Assembly (NCBI GenBank): GCA_964480695.1
Contig: CAYZPO010000001.1
Coordinates: 1 to 64,000, forward strand
DNA length: 64,000 bases
Direction of reading: 5' to 3'
DNA from: CAZDDW01 sp964480695
GTDB taxonomy: Bacteria; Patescibacteriota; Patescibacteriia; UBA9934; CAZDDW01
Notes under the pieces: model-generated
Seen by the model: the letters and a program-made list of their open reading frames with translations, nothing else
Databases searched by the model: none
Told to the model about the DNA's origin: nothing
Shown here: in pieces, positions 8,617-17,410 of the stretch
Layout: each line of letters begins with the position of its first letter
Position numbering within the stretch: position 1 is the stretch's first letter
Made by a program: the position numbers and the translations under genes

Positions 8617-10652
8617 CCTGTGACCTGTTGGCCAGTGCCCGTGGTCGTTGGTGTTTCCTTTTTTGATAGTATTTTCATCTGTCTATCTAGGAAATAACAA
8701 AACACTGTAACATAAATGGACAGTACACCGTATCCAATGGACAGCACGCCGAAACCAAACCCATCGATTTGATTGCTGAGCATATTGAAACCCTGTACCC
8801 ATTGAAGTTGATATGCATTTGTGAGTAGGCTTTCGATGCTGTTGTGGATAAACCAAAATACAAATCCAAGAAAAATGGCTACGAAGTGGAAGACGTACCA
8901 AACCTTGTTTGGAACTATAGATGCTTGAAGTGCAAATATTATTGCTACGATAACCGTTACAGCCCAACCAAAAAACACACCCAACGAACCAAGTTGTGTT
9001 CGGTTTTGCCCTGGCTTCTCTACGAGAGAAAACCAAGAGACATCAATGTCACTACTACCGGAAAAAGTAATTCTCGTTCCTTCAATCGTCTCGATTGCTT
9101 CAATCACCTCAAATGGGGTAGATCCGACGAATTCCGCTAGCTCACAAACTCTGACAATTTCGTGCTTGGTTTCTGAAATGAAACGGAGCACGTAGGCGAC
9201 TTCGGCTTCCAACTCAGTGAGCTGCGCACTCTGTACTGCGTGTACTAGGTCGTTGTGTTCCCTCCATGAGCCTTCGACTTTCTGAATTGCGGGCTTCAAG
9301 TATGCCGCACCGATATGAACTTCTATTTCATTTCCTGTAGATATGTTGAGTTCATCGATATTTGTTGAAGTAAGAAGGACGAGGACTAGAAGTAGTATCG
9401 TCCCTGCACCTCTGGCCAGAAACAGCCGCCGCCGCCGATTCCAGAAGCGTTTTTTTGACAAGAAGTACTCGAGAGGATAGAACATCGACTGCTTGAGTCT
9501 CGGAATAGACAACGAAGTGAAAAAGAAAAAGACAAAATCCAAGACCAAAAAAGCAAACAGTAAGCCTAGTCCAAGCTCGAGGTACACAGCGATGAGTGGC
9601 ATTGTTAGTGTTGCGGCCAGTTGCCAGCCAAAGTAACGCCTAACGCTTGTCGAGTATGCCCTCGACAACTCACCATTTAGAGTACTACCGTCAAGAAACT
9701 TGAGCCTACCTAGCTTGGACTGGTAGTAGCCTTCAATGTACTTTAGTAGATTGAAAACAAAGAAGTGCAATACGACGACGGCAACAACACCAACGGTCCG
9801 AAAAGAGTAGCTGATGGATTCCCACGGGAGCCACTCGTAGTCAGAAAATATAAAACCTCCCATGAAAAATGGGCAAAGAAACAGAACCACCACCGCAAAT
9901 CCCCATCTAACGGTGTTGCTCTCCCACAGCGAGAATCTTTCAAAGAACTTCCATCGATGCGATAGCAAACCATATATATAGTCAAACAATATCATTACTA
10001 CCGCTAAAATAATAATTGCGCACAAGAGATAGACTATTGTAGTAAACACAGACGTCGCCTCAATCACTCCAAAGACATAATCTGCGATTGTTATTGAGAC
10101 TAGACCAACGATTGAAAGAAGAATTGGTATGAGATAAAGGAGGTACGGTATCCCCAGAAAGGCTCTAGTGGGTTTCTCTCCTCGCAAGACAACAAGTCGC
10201 CTATATGCACTGTTGAACAGTGGTATATAGATGTAATATGGCAGGAGAGCTAGAACCATGATTGTTGAGACAACATTTGTTGGCGTCTGAACAATGTACC
10301 AGCACGAAACACAGAACCCAGCAGCAGATAAAACTAGCAATACTGCAAAGAGATAGTACTTCTTGAGAAAGTCTGTAAGAGGCAATTTTTGTTGGAAAAT
10401 ATCTGGAGTGGCAAATTCTAGCTGGTGAGAAATGATGTAGATGAAGGGAAGAAAGAGCCCAGCATGAATCAGTAGCTTGAGGAGATCAATATTTGAGAAT
10501 GGGATACGAGCGAGTTCTGTTCCACCAAAGGCCAAAGACAGTACTATTACGACGAAATAAAAACTCGCTCCTGTGGCACCCGAAAAGCAAATGCGTATTT
10601 GTTTGCCAATTCCCAATTCAGAAGACACATGTCCCTCCCAGCCAATGTGCAC
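8613..10652 (-). CDS. Large multi-pass membrane protein, unknown
   Basis: 679 residues with roughly a dozen hydrophobic segments. One soluble mainly helical insert (about residues 425-560) contains a region like EVAYVLRFISETKHEIVRVCELA and a predicted beta-rich stretch ending near VEKPGQ; the longest run quoted here is EAEVAYVLRFISETK. The protein is not recognised. The charge pattern RNRRRRLF before the last third suggests a cytoplasmic loop. It is encoded upstream of, and overlapping with, the radical SAM gene, so a two-protein membrane-associated modification system is plausible. Base composition is clearly more AT-rich than the flanking backbone, which indicates separate acquisition. Confidence 0.75.
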   Translation of the reverse strand: MHIGWEGHVSSELGIGKQIRICFSGATGASFYFVVIVLSLAFGGTELARIPFSNIDLLKLLIHAGLFLPFIYIISHQLEFATPDIFQQKLPLTDFLKKYYLFAVLLVLSAAGFCVSCWYIVQTPTNVVSTIMVLALLPYYIYIPLFNSAYRRLVVLRGEKPTRAFLGIPYLLYLIPILLSIVGLVSITIADYVFGVIEATSVFTTIVYLLCAIIILAVVMILFDYIYGLLSHRWKFFERFSLWESNTVRWGFAVVVLFLCPFFMGGFIFSDYEWLPWESISYSFRTVGVVAVVVLHFFVFNLLKYIEGYYQSKLGRLKFLDGSTLNGELSRAYSTSVRRYFGWQLAATLTMPLIAVYLELGLGLLFAFLVLDFVFFFFTSLSIPRLKQSMFYPLEYFLSKKRFWNRRRRLFLARGAGTILLLVLVLLTSTNIDELNISTGNEIEVHIGAAYLKPAIQKVEGSWREHNDLVHAVQSAQLTELEAEVAYVLRFISETKHEIVRVCELAEFVGSTPFEVIEAIETIEGTRITFSGSSDIDVSWFSLVEKPGQNRTQLGSLGVFFGWAVTVIVAIIFALQASIVPNKVWYVFHFVAIFLGFVFWFIHNSIESLLTNAYQLQWVQGFNMLSNQIDGFGFGVLSIGYGVLSIYVTVFCYFLDRQMKILSKKETPTTTGTGQQVTG

Positions 10653-10790
10653 TAGCTCATCTCAATGTCGGCGAATACCTCTCCAGTAATGCTATTCACT
10701 ACGCAGAACCAGACTAACACATCGCACAAGTGTGAACCAATCGTTGATGTGGATCTGGAAATGAAAGTTACAAATAATAACGGTTATGAA

Positions 10791-10813
10791 AGGCACCACG
10801 TCACGTGGTGCCT
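10791..10813 (-). terminator. Hairpin overlapping the end of the nuclease gene
   Basis: A perfect 10-bp stem (AGGCACCACG and complement) with a 3-nt loop includes the stop codon of the RecB-like gene at 10801. It is followed on the minus strand by an AT-rich stretch. Its core looks like CACGTG, but the arms differ from the 24-bp palindrome family elsewhere in the element. Confidence 0.55.
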
Positions 10814-11583
10814 AGCAGTGGATTGCATCGTTTGCATGCATCCTTGAACTCACACTTCGGACAAGCCCAGGAAGGAACAGGGAAGAAAGACCGATTGCAG
10901 ATCGCCTGATAGACCTCGAACGCGAGCTTCACGAACCAGCCCTCCTCGCGCTGACTCTTGCTGATCTCGAACTCTTCGAGCGCTGGTTTCTTGGTCTTGA
11001 GCAGCTCGACCACTGAGATCCTCGGCTCAGTGCCTGAGATCTGCCGCCAGGCATAGGAGTATCCAGACAGCTGAACTAGCCATTGGTAGCCGTTGGGATC
11101 GACCTTCTTGGCGGCCGTCTTGATCTCCCCGACCACGCCATCGTCCTCGATGAAGTCGATGTAGCCAACCAGAGGAACGGCTAGCTCTTCGCCGGTGTCG
11201 TGATCGATGATGGGCACCTCGAAGCGCTCTTCGACCACGCTGAACGTTCGGTGGGCGAACTTGGTCACGAACAGGCCCACGAGCGTCTCTCCAAGCTCCT
11301 GCAGGCTCTCTGGGGTCTGCTTTCCATCGAACGTCAGCCCACCTGGCGCAGTCTGCGCCGTCCAGTCCGCCCGAAAGATGCACAAGGTGCGATCAAGCGA
11401 AGGATGAGAGCCTTCCAGCCGTCGTCGGCTCCACCACTCGATGGTCGTGTGCACGGCCGAACCGAACGCCATGGCTGCTGCTTTGCGCTCAGGCTCAATG
11501 TGGTCGATGTAGCGGAAGCGGTACTTGCGAGGGCAGATGAGAAAGGTGTTGAGCTGGGATACCGAGAGGTACTCAGGTCCCAT
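10801..11583 (-). CDS. PD-(D/E)XK nuclease, RecB/Cas4-like with Fe-S cysteines
   Basis: 260 residues from the ATG at 11583; an upstream extension is unlikely. Typical PDDEXK_1 features are: YLSVSQLNTFLICPRKYRF near the N-terminus with one cysteine, a nuclease core with GYIDFIEDDG and GEIKTAAK (D and E-x-K), and a C-terminal CPKCEFKDACKRC cluster that could complete an iron-sulfur site. Cas4/AddB-type enzymes are 5'- or 3'-exonucleases. The start overlaps the upstream gene by 11 bp, forming an exonuclease plus annealing-like pair reminiscent of phage recombination systems. The gene ends in a terminator hairpin. Confidence 0.8.
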   Translation of the reverse strand: MGPEYLSVSQLNTFLICPRKYRFRYIDHIEPERKAAAMAFGSAVHTTIEWWSRRRLEGSHPSLDRTLCIFRADWTAQTAPGGLTFDGKQTPESLQELGETLVGLFVTKFAHRTFSVVEERFEVPIIDHDTGEELAVPLVGYIDFIEDDGVVGEIKTAAKKVDPNGYQWLVQLSGYSYAWRQISGTEPRISVVELLKTKKPALEEFEISKSQREEGWFVKLAFEVYQAICNRSFFPVPSWACPKCEFKDACKRCNPLLGTT

Positions 11584-12256
11584 GCGCGCCCTCCTGTCCG
11601 TACTGACCGCGAAGGTTGTCGATGAGCCAGGAAGCCGTGTCCTTGCCGATGTCCGCAAGAGGCACACCAGCCTCTTCGGTGATCACGGTCGTGGCAGCGT
11701 CTCCCTCGATCCCGGCTTGCGCCAGGATGCGATAGAGCAACCGGCGCTGAGCGTCGGTCATCCCGTCTCCGTTGGATCTAGACGAGGACCAGATGCCCTG
11801 GCCGTTTCCTCGACCGTTGCCGTTCGGCGGTCCTTGCGAACTACCATTCGATCCACCGTTGTAACCGTTGTTGAGCAACTCGGTGTTGTCACCGAGCTCC
11901 TCGAGTGCGACCAGGCCGATGTTCACCGCGTCTCGCAGAGCTCGCGCCTTGGCCCGGGTTTCGGCCATTCGGATCAGGTGCGGCACGATCTTGGCGTGCA
12001 CGTTCCTCGGCGACGCGTCACCGATCCCGGTGAACACACCACGCTTTGTCTTCACGTCAGCCTTGGCGATGCACAGGAACTGGTTGTCGTCCGTTGGTAT
12101 CTGCACCAACTCGGTGCGGATCTCGCACAGCTCGTCCTGGTGAGCACGAGCGAGCAGCCCGGCGTAGGTTGCGACCTCCTTTTCGGCTACCACGTTGCCG
12201 TGCTGGTCCTTGATCTTGATCCGAGTGGTCAGGGGGGTGTTGACTCCGTTGGGCAT
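11573..12256 (-). CDS. Putative recombination/ssDNA-annealing-type protein
   Basis: 227 residues. The conserved-looking core (residues 1-120) contains KTKRGVFTGIGDASPRN and an ALR-rich helix (MAETRAKARALRDAVNIG) of the kind seen in single-strand annealing and Rad52-like proteins. It is followed by a Gly/Asn/Ser-rich linker (about 130-165) and a C-terminal helical domain (166-222). The low-complexity linker is typical of ssDNA-binding or annealing proteins. It begins with a strong GGAGGACACC ribosome-binding site and overlaps the RecB-like nuclease. The annealing role is inferred from context and the helix pattern only. Confidence 0.55.
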   Translation of the reverse strand: MPNGVNTPLTTRIKIKDQHGNVVAEKEVATYAGLLARAHQDELCEIRTELVQIPTDDNQFLCIAKADVKTKRGVFTGIGDASPRNVHAKIVPHLIRMAETRAKARALRDAVNIGLVALEELGDNTELLNNGYNGGSNGSSQGPPNGNGRGNGQGIWSSSRSNGDGMTDAQRRLLYRILAQAGIEGDAATTVITEEAGVPLADIGKDTASWLIDNLRGQYGQEGAHGT

Positions 12257-12408
12257 AGGGGTGTCCTCCGTGGCGTTTCTTGGTGAAGTTGTTTACGAGT
12301 AAGAAAAAGGTGCTTTCTTACACGTTGCCACGGAGAAGGAGTGCTGGGGAGGGGGGGTGGGGGAGCGGAACTGTTCAAACGAGGTGCTGTTTGATGGCGT
12401 ATCTACGG

Positions 12409-13671
12409 CTATTCCTTTTTCATGTTGTCTTGATAAACTGTGGCGTTATCTTTCCACACGCCATAGCCCTTCACACGAAGCTGAACCTCAATATCCAATC
12501 TCGCATCCGAGCTGGGATCTCCTATCATTCGAACATCTTCTACTTTCTCTACAGCCCTCAGTTGGAGGAACAGACCATCTGCATTAGATCTCCTCATGGG
12601 GATTGCTGCGAGACGAATAATCTCAGATTTCAACAGATCAGCAGGATCAACACCAGGCATCGCGTTTGTCAGTTCGCTTGATCGAAGCCCCAGCTCGCGC
12701 CGAAAGAGCATTTCGCCTTTTGAAAGACCAATAGCAGTTCGGATATTTTGCGGAAGTGCCTCTAGCCCCCTTATCATTTTGAAGTTCGCAAATTCTTCGG
12801 TGCTTACAGTGCCACCAAATTGCCTGGCATCTTCCCGGTCGAAACGGGGTTCTACATGAAGGACAATCTGCGTTTTCCCATCAACGATTCTCCAGCTTGG
12901 AGGGCTCTCTAATTGTCTGCCATCCCCGAGTGTGTTTACCAATACATACTGTTCGTGTGTTTTGTAATTTCTAAATTCACTAGAGAAGTCAGTTAGACCG
13001 CCTATGTCCCCCGAAAGAATTTCATCAGCCCGAAACACCCATTCGTTTCCATTCGCGCTGACCTGCAGCCCTTGAAAGAAAAAGCTCGGTCCAATCGCGA
13101 CGAGGCCGCCTTTTTCATTTCTGTTTGTAGATTCTTGAACTGTAGATGCGTGTTGACCCGCTGTCACTACGTGTAGCTCATCAACTATCTGGTTAGTTTT
13201 CTTTTCAATTGACTCCACCGCGTCAATTACTGTGCGCTGGAATAGAATGTCGTCATCAATACAGATGTCGTGACATGCTTCCGCGAGCCGGAGAAGAAGC
13301 TCACGAGCTTCCACTTGATCAAGATTGTAGAGCGACGCACGCTCTCCTTCTTCCATAGAATCGCGATTCTCGGTCCACGTTTCTACCAGAGCCTTGTGCC
13401 AGTTTTCCTTGCTCGGAATTCGCTTGCGGTTGAAGTCTCGGAGGATCGTCAGAACGGCCGGACCAAAGTCGTCTCTCCTCTCACCCTTTGGAGTAAGCCG
13501 GAACAGGGATTCTGGATTCGCAGCAACACCCATCGGCAATGAGTCAATCCAACCTGTGATTTCTTTTCGAAGCTCGCTATTAAGTTGTTTATTGCTCAAT
13601 CCGTTGACGGTGAAACCGGCGCACAGATTCACAATGAAGCCAAGCAGAGTAGTTGAGGGATCAGGTAACAT
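12409..13671 (-). CDS. Hypothetical protein (420 aa), lower-GC cargo
   Basis: The protein is not recognised. It has an N-terminal hydrophobic helix (GFIVNLCAGF, residues 11-20), an all-helical region to about 200, and a beta-rich C-terminal half. No catalytic motif or repeat is seen. Codon use and GC are lower than in the NYN gene (24 bp upstream) and the annealing-type gene downstream, so it looks like a single inserted cargo gene. A possible A/T-rich hairpin (GTAAGAAA and complement, 12299-12321) lies downstream. Its position between nuclease, NYN and AbiGi-like genes makes a defence role possible but unproven. Confidence 0.6.
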   Translation of the reverse strand: MLPDPSTTLLGFIVNLCAGFTVNGLSNKQLNSELRKEITGWIDSLPMGVAANPESLFRLTPKGERRDDFGPAVLTILRDFNRKRIPSKENWHKALVETWTENRDSMEEGERASLYNLDQVEARELLLRLAEACHDICIDDDILFQRTVIDAVESIEKKTNQIVDELHVVTAGQHASTVQESTNRNEKGGLVAIGPSFFFQGLQVSANGNEWVFRADEILSGDIGGLTDFSSEFRNYKTHEQYVLVNTLGDGRQLESPPSWRIVDGKTQIVLHVEPRFDREDARQFGGTVSTEEFANFKMIRGLEALPQNIRTAIGLSKGEMLFRRELGLRSSELTNAMPGVDPADLLKSEIIRLAAIPMRRSNADGLFLQLRAVEKVEDVRMIGDPSSDARLDIEVQLRVKGYGVWKDNATVYQDNMKKE

Positions 13672-13695
13672 TTGTGTTCCAATATCTGAAATTGC

Positions 13696-14460
13696 TCAGT
13701 CTAGTTTAGCCCTTCTAGCTTCGCCAGCCCTCAACCGCCCCTCCTCATCCTCACCCACCGTGAACTCCACCACCGTGTCCGGCCCCTTGAGCCGGGCGAA
13801 CGCCTCGTTGCTCAACCGCCCACCCTCGAAGTCTGTTCCATGACAGAAGAGGGAACGGCCTGGGGTGTCCATCGACAGCTCGGTGTACTCAGTGATCCAT
13901 CCGAAGTACTTCTCCTCGTTGATGGCGTGGAAGAAGCCGCGGTGCACGTCCTCGTCTGTAGGCATGAGGCCAGGGATGAGGAGACCCGATCGGAAGTTGT
14001 CAGCAGCTTCCCTCAGGTCGCGGGACACGTTGTGGAAGCCCATCACGTCCACACGACATCCTTGGTTTTGCAGCGCCTCGACCAGGCGAACGAAGTCTCC
14101 ATCGCCGCTGATCAGCACCAGGTAGTCCAGGTTGCGCGCTTGCAGGAGTGCGTCCACAGCCAGGTCAAGATCGCTGTTGGCCTTGTACACCAACTCACCG
14201 TCTTCGTTTCGATAGCGCTTGACCGTCTTCAGCCGCAAGCGAAAGCCACAGAACCTCAAGCTGGCTCGGTAGTCCTCCTTCGCGCGTCGGTACTCGGCAT
14301 TGTCAGCCTCGCGCTGCTCGTTGATAGCCATGTAGGCATTGGCGCGAACCACAACAGCGCCTTGAGCCGCGACGAACTCCTTGAGCACATCGTAGCGCAT
14401 GCCCCAGCCGCCACAGCGCATGATGTTCTCGGCGTCTACGTAGATGCCGGATTTAAGCAC
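13696..14460 (-). CDS. NYN-domain RNase fused to cold-shock-like domain
   Basis: 254 residues. The N-terminal NYN (LabA/PIN-like) domain shows YVDAENI with D9 and N12, a NSDLDLAVDAL acidic segment near 95-105 and LISGDGDF near 115-122. These acidic residues coordinate metal in the RNase family. The C-terminal part (about 175-250) looks like a cold-shock/OB domain: GFFHAINEEKYFGWI, then LFCHGTDFEGG, and VEFTVGEDEEGRLRA. The combination suggests an RNA-cleaving enzyme with its own nucleic-acid-binding module. A start at 14460 is supported by TTAACTTGTG context only weakly. GC-rich, backbone-like composition. Confidence 0.8.
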   Translation of the reverse strand: MLKSGIYVDAENIMRCGGWGMRYDVLKEFVAAQGAVVVRANAYMAINEQREADNAEYRRAKEDYRASLRFCGFRLRLKTVKRYRNEDGELVYKANSDLDLAVDALLQARNLDYLVLISGDGDFVRLVEALQNQGCRVDVMGFHNVSRDLREAADNFRSGLLIPGLMPTDEDVHRGFFHAINEEKYFGWITEYTELSMDTPGRSLFCHGTDFEGGRLSNEAFARLKGPDTVVEFTVGEDEEGRLRAGEARRAKLD

Positions 14461-14524
14461 AAGTTAACTCCTCTAGCTACGGATGGTAGTCATCCTTCCT
14501 TTGCGAGCACAGTTGGACCGAAGG

Positions 14525-15400
14525 TCAGTACCTTACCTCGCGGTATTCCCAGGCGATACGTATCAGCTCCAATCCATCTGGCCCTGCGAATTTTCCGTAG
14601 ACACCTCCCGTCGGAATGATGATTCCCACAGGTTCCGTTTTGGTAAGCTCTAGCGTCCTGGGTACTCTCCACTCCCGATCATGCAGGTAGTCGACCTTCT
14701 TCGCGGAGGCATGCGCCGGTGCAGTAGCAGGAATACGCACGACATTCACAAGTGGTTTTAGAGTTTCCGAAAAACCACCTGTATTTTTTTGTTCACGTAT
14801 CACTTCGTCCGACAAGTAGACTGCCGGGCCGCCACCGGCAAGAATAATGTCTCGTTTCTTGAAGACGATGCCAAAAGGGCCATATCTAGATTTGAACTCT
14901 TCCCCATAAGCTATGGGGACATCGGTCAAGCATACGGCGGGCTTGTTGAAGTACCCCGTAGCGACGGCTTCGATACGCTTTGTCCTCATGATGTTCATGA
15001 AATTTTCTTGTTTCGTGTAATGTACGACCGTTTCAGTGTAGTCGGGCCTCCCTTCACGAACAAACTGTCTACCATCTACGGATTCGCAGAAATTGTAGTA
15101 CTCCTTTGCATGATAGAAGAAGGTGCCAACGATTTTAATGTCTCCGTCTGTTTGCGTGTTTTTCTGACACCGAGGGCAATCTGAGTAGAGCCACATCGCG
15201 GCGTCTTGCCAACTACACTGTTCCTCGAAACCACATTCCATACACTCGATTGCTACGAGGTCAGGCTCAACCGCGTCTATCTTGGATTCACAACCATCCT
15301 CAGGACAGATTTCATCTTCAAGTATCTCAGCAAGCCAATCAAGACCTACTTCAGTCTCATGTCCGCTGATGCACTCGACGACGTATTTTTTGTCGTTCAT
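14525..15400 (-). CDS. AbiGi-like abortive-infection protein with zinc-ribbon N-terminus
   Basis: 291 residues. The N-terminal 85 residues hold Cys pairs (CPEDGC, CMECGFEEQC, CPRC) that look like zinc ribbons. From about 125 the protein resembles AbiGi/DUF2971-type abortive phage resistance proteins: VVHYTKQENFMNIM, AVCLTDVPI, YGPFGIVFKK, PAVYLSDE and a late HDREWRVP. AbiGi is listed in the literature as an abortive-infection component, but its biochemical activity is unknown; the fold is sometimes compared with ADP-ribosyltransferases. It is AT-richer than its neighbours, so it is probably a stand-alone defence cargo. Confidence 0.6.
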   Translation of the reverse strand: MNDKKYVVECISGHETEVGLDWLAEILEDEICPEDGCESKIDAVEPDLVAIECMECGFEEQCSWQDAAMWLYSDCPRCQKNTQTDGDIKIVGTFFYHAKEYYNFCESVDGRQFVREGRPDYTETVVHYTKQENFMNIMRTKRIEAVATGYFNKPAVCLTDVPIAYGEEFKSRYGPFGIVFKKRDIILAGGGPAVYLSDEVIREQKNTGGFSETLKPLVNVVRIPATAPAHASAKKVDYLHDREWRVPRTLELTKTEPVGIIIPTGGVYGKFAGPDGLELIRIAWEYREVRY

Positions 15401-15508
15401 CTTCTACTCTCCCTTTGAGCACACGTCTCGCAACAACAGAAATATACACACTCGATCACGGTAAGATCGCGTACAAGCACTCCCGAAAAAACACGTACAA
15501 TAGAAAGT

Positions 15509-15534
15509 ACCCGCTCTCGATTCGAAGAGCGGGT
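15509..15534 (-). terminator. Hairpin downstream of DUF932 gene
   Basis: A 9-bp perfect stem ACCCGCTCT with an 8-nt loop lies 27 bp beyond the stop of the DUF932 gene on the minus strand. A T-run follows at some distance. Confidence 0.5.
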
Positions 15535-15560
15535 CATTGTCATGTTGTTACTCAAGAAGC

Positions 15561-16706
15561 CTACTGCGGCAGCGTGGCGGCGAGCAACCGCCCAGCTTGC
15601 GCCTCCAAGCCCTCGGCCGCAGCCACGCTGGGCCACGGGTACTCATGAGCCGACCTCGTGATCGCGTTGACCAGATCGGCCCGAGTGAGTCCCGGCTCTC
15701 GATCCCAGGCCGACAGCAGCGTCGGCACGGTTTCGGTCGCTCGGATGCCTGGCGTAGCCAGCAGCTTGCGCTCGAACAGCTTCTCCAGCAACTCGGTACG
15801 CTGGTGCGGCTCCTCCACAACCTGATCCTGCCGCGCATGGGTCCACAGCTCCGCGAAAGGCCCATTGGAGGCGCGAACCTCGCGGATACCCAGGAACAGC
15901 GCCGCGATCATGTCACTGGACCGTCCCTTGTGGATACGCTTGACCTTGGCCTGACGATCTACGCTGAACAGCATCAGGTTGGTGCACAGCACGCGCCACA
16001 GCACGGTTGCGATACGCAGGGCTCCGGTCCCGTCGTCGGCCGAGGAGATCTCGACCCCGAACCGGAACACCTCACCCTGGCCGTTGACCGGCATCTCGTC
16101 GGCAAACACTGCTCGGAACCGCAGGTGCAGGCCGTCGTAGCTGGCCTCGACGCGAGCGTCTGGGGGCAGCATGGTCAGGACCTCGGCGAGCATTTCGGGC
16201 ACATCGTACACAGCGTAGCTCGGTGACACCGAGGCGAACAGCGACGACCGATCATGGACGCGGCGCATCCGCAACTTCACCCTCAACTGGCGATCGGCTC
16301 TGCTGTTCACCTGGCCCTGGGTCCTACCCAGCCAGTGGCGGATGTTGCGGGCTCGGAGTTCCGGCGGACAGGCCATGAGGTAGGCGCTGCCGCCAGGGAT
16401 CTGGGCGCGCTGGCACAGCTGGCGAAAGCCGTGCTGTTCCACACCGATCTGCTCGCCGTCGAGCACCAGATAGCCTTGCTCGTCCATGGTCAGGGCGTTG
16501 AGCGGTACGGTCTGGTCATAGCGGTTCTCGTCTCGGACGAGTTCGATGAGCTCGCCTACGGCGTCCTCAAGCACCGGCAGCTCCTCCCACTGCTGGCGCG
16601 ATCGGAGTACGCGCTTGCCTCGTGGCTCGAGGTGGATGCCGATGGGATGAATGGCCGGCGCTGGGGCGAAGCCGTTGACCAGCGAAGTCTCGGTGGTGGG
16701 ATTCAT
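15561..16706 (-). CDS. DUF932 phage/plasmid-like protein
   Basis: 381 residues. It has the features of the DUF932 family found on phages, plasmids and integrative elements: an early GFRQLCQRAQIPGGSAYLM region, a central VYDVPEMLAEVL and a later VLWRVLCTNLMLF followed by RIHKG. The function is not established in the family; an association with replication or DNA modification is suspected from context. It is GC-rich like the rest of the backbone and lies 14 bp after the small gene at 16721-17014, probably in one operon. Confidence 0.8.
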   Translation of the reverse strand: MNPTTETSLVNGFAPAPAIHPIGIHLEPRGKRVLRSRQQWEELPVLEDAVGELIELVRDENRYDQTVPLNALTMDEQGYLVLDGEQIGVEQHGFRQLCQRAQIPGGSAYLMACPPELRARNIRHWLGRTQGQVNSRADRQLRVKLRMRRVHDRSSLFASVSPSYAVYDVPEMLAEVLTMLPPDARVEASYDGLHLRFRAVFADEMPVNGQGEVFRFGVEISSADDGTGALRIATVLWRVLCTNLMLFSVDRQAKVKRIHKGRSSDMIAALFLGIREVRASNGPFAELWTHARQDQVVEEPHQRTELLEKLFERKLLATPGIRATETVPTLLSAWDREPGLTRADLVNAITRSAHEYPWPSVAAAEGLEAQAGRLLAATLPQ

Positions 16707-16720
16707 GTTGGACCTCCAGA

Positions 16721-17014
16721 TCAGATGGGGTAGGAACCGTTGCGGGGACCGCCACCGTTGTTGCCGCGGTAGGACTGCTCACGGTGACCGCCCTGCGGTT
16801 CGTGGTAGCCGCCCTGGTCACCTTGGGGCTGACGTCGGCGATCCTGCTGGCGCTCACGCACCTGCAAGGTGCCGGTGAGCGGCACCGCGTCCAGGCGGAT
16901 GTTCAGCGATCCATCCTGGTTGACGAACGCTGCACCTACGCGAATCCAGATGGCCTTTTGGCCTTGGCCTCGTTCGACGATGGCGAACACGTCTTTGGGT
17001 TGGTTGTTGGGCAT
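16721..17014 (-). CDS. Small conserved-type protein with Gly/Arg/Gln-rich tail
   Basis: 97 residues. Residues 1-52 form a compact beta-rich unit (DVFAIVERGQGQKAIWIRVG, then a hydrophobic LNIRLDAVPLTG strand). The rest is a disordered Q/R/G-rich tail suited to nucleic-acid binding. The start has a GGAGGTCCC ribosome-binding site and the same ATGCCCAAC opening as the gene at 12256. It is probably co-transcribed with the DUF932 gene. No exact function is known. Confidence 0.6.
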   Translation of the reverse strand: MPNNQPKDVFAIVERGQGQKAIWIRVGAAFVNQDGSLNIRLDAVPLTGTLQVRERQQDRRRQPQGDQGGYHEPQGGHREQSYRGNNGGGPRNGSYPI

Positions 17015-17244
17015 AGGGACCTCCTTGAGCTGGTTTCACAGCTCGGTTGGCTTGATGAGTTAGGGGGATTGCCGGCCGAAGAGACCGACGAGAAGGAACT
17101 TACACAACCAGCGTACCAACGCAACGAAAAGCCCAGAAGGCTGGGCCACGGAGCAGTTGCGCTCCCTTGACGTGAAGATCCGTCCCCAGGCGAGGGTTTC
17201 ACCCCCTTTCCTCTTCCCCCCTGCACCCCCCATCTCCTATCCCT

Positions 17245-17410
17245 ACTCAATTAGCAAGATATATATTTAATATCTAGATATATATACCCCGGTAGGTTGT
17301 ATAGCCTACGGGTATTCAGTACGTCCCCGGTAGTACGGGGGAGGGAGAGTGTGAGAGGGAGGGGGATTCACGGGACACGGCAGTTATCCACCGCGGTCGT
17401 GGACAACCTG
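17245..17410. other. Origin-like region: AT-rich tract, hairpins, DnaA-box-like pair
   Basis: Within GC-rich DNA, 17250-17286 is almost pure A/T. It is followed by an inverted repeat around 17288-17312 (GGTAGG / CCTACGGG) and a second hairpin with GTAC/CCCCG arms to about 17340. At 17384-17392 is TTATCCACC and at 17398-17406 the inverted CGTGGACAA, both one or two bases from the DnaA box. The AT-rich tract plus DnaA-like boxes beside an XRE regulator and replication-relaxation genes fit an oriV, or an oriT. The whole gap 17015-17797 otherwise holds no gene that I can support. Confidence 0.4.

Noticed and set aside
8838..8860. DnaA-box-like TGTGGATAA
   Set aside because: It is inside a coding region, single, and without an AT-rich partner; likely chance.
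10791..10813. Fourth member of the 24-bp palindrome family
   Set aside because: It contains CACGTG-like sequence, but the arms differ, there is a 3-nt loop and it overlaps a stop codon, so a terminator explains it better.
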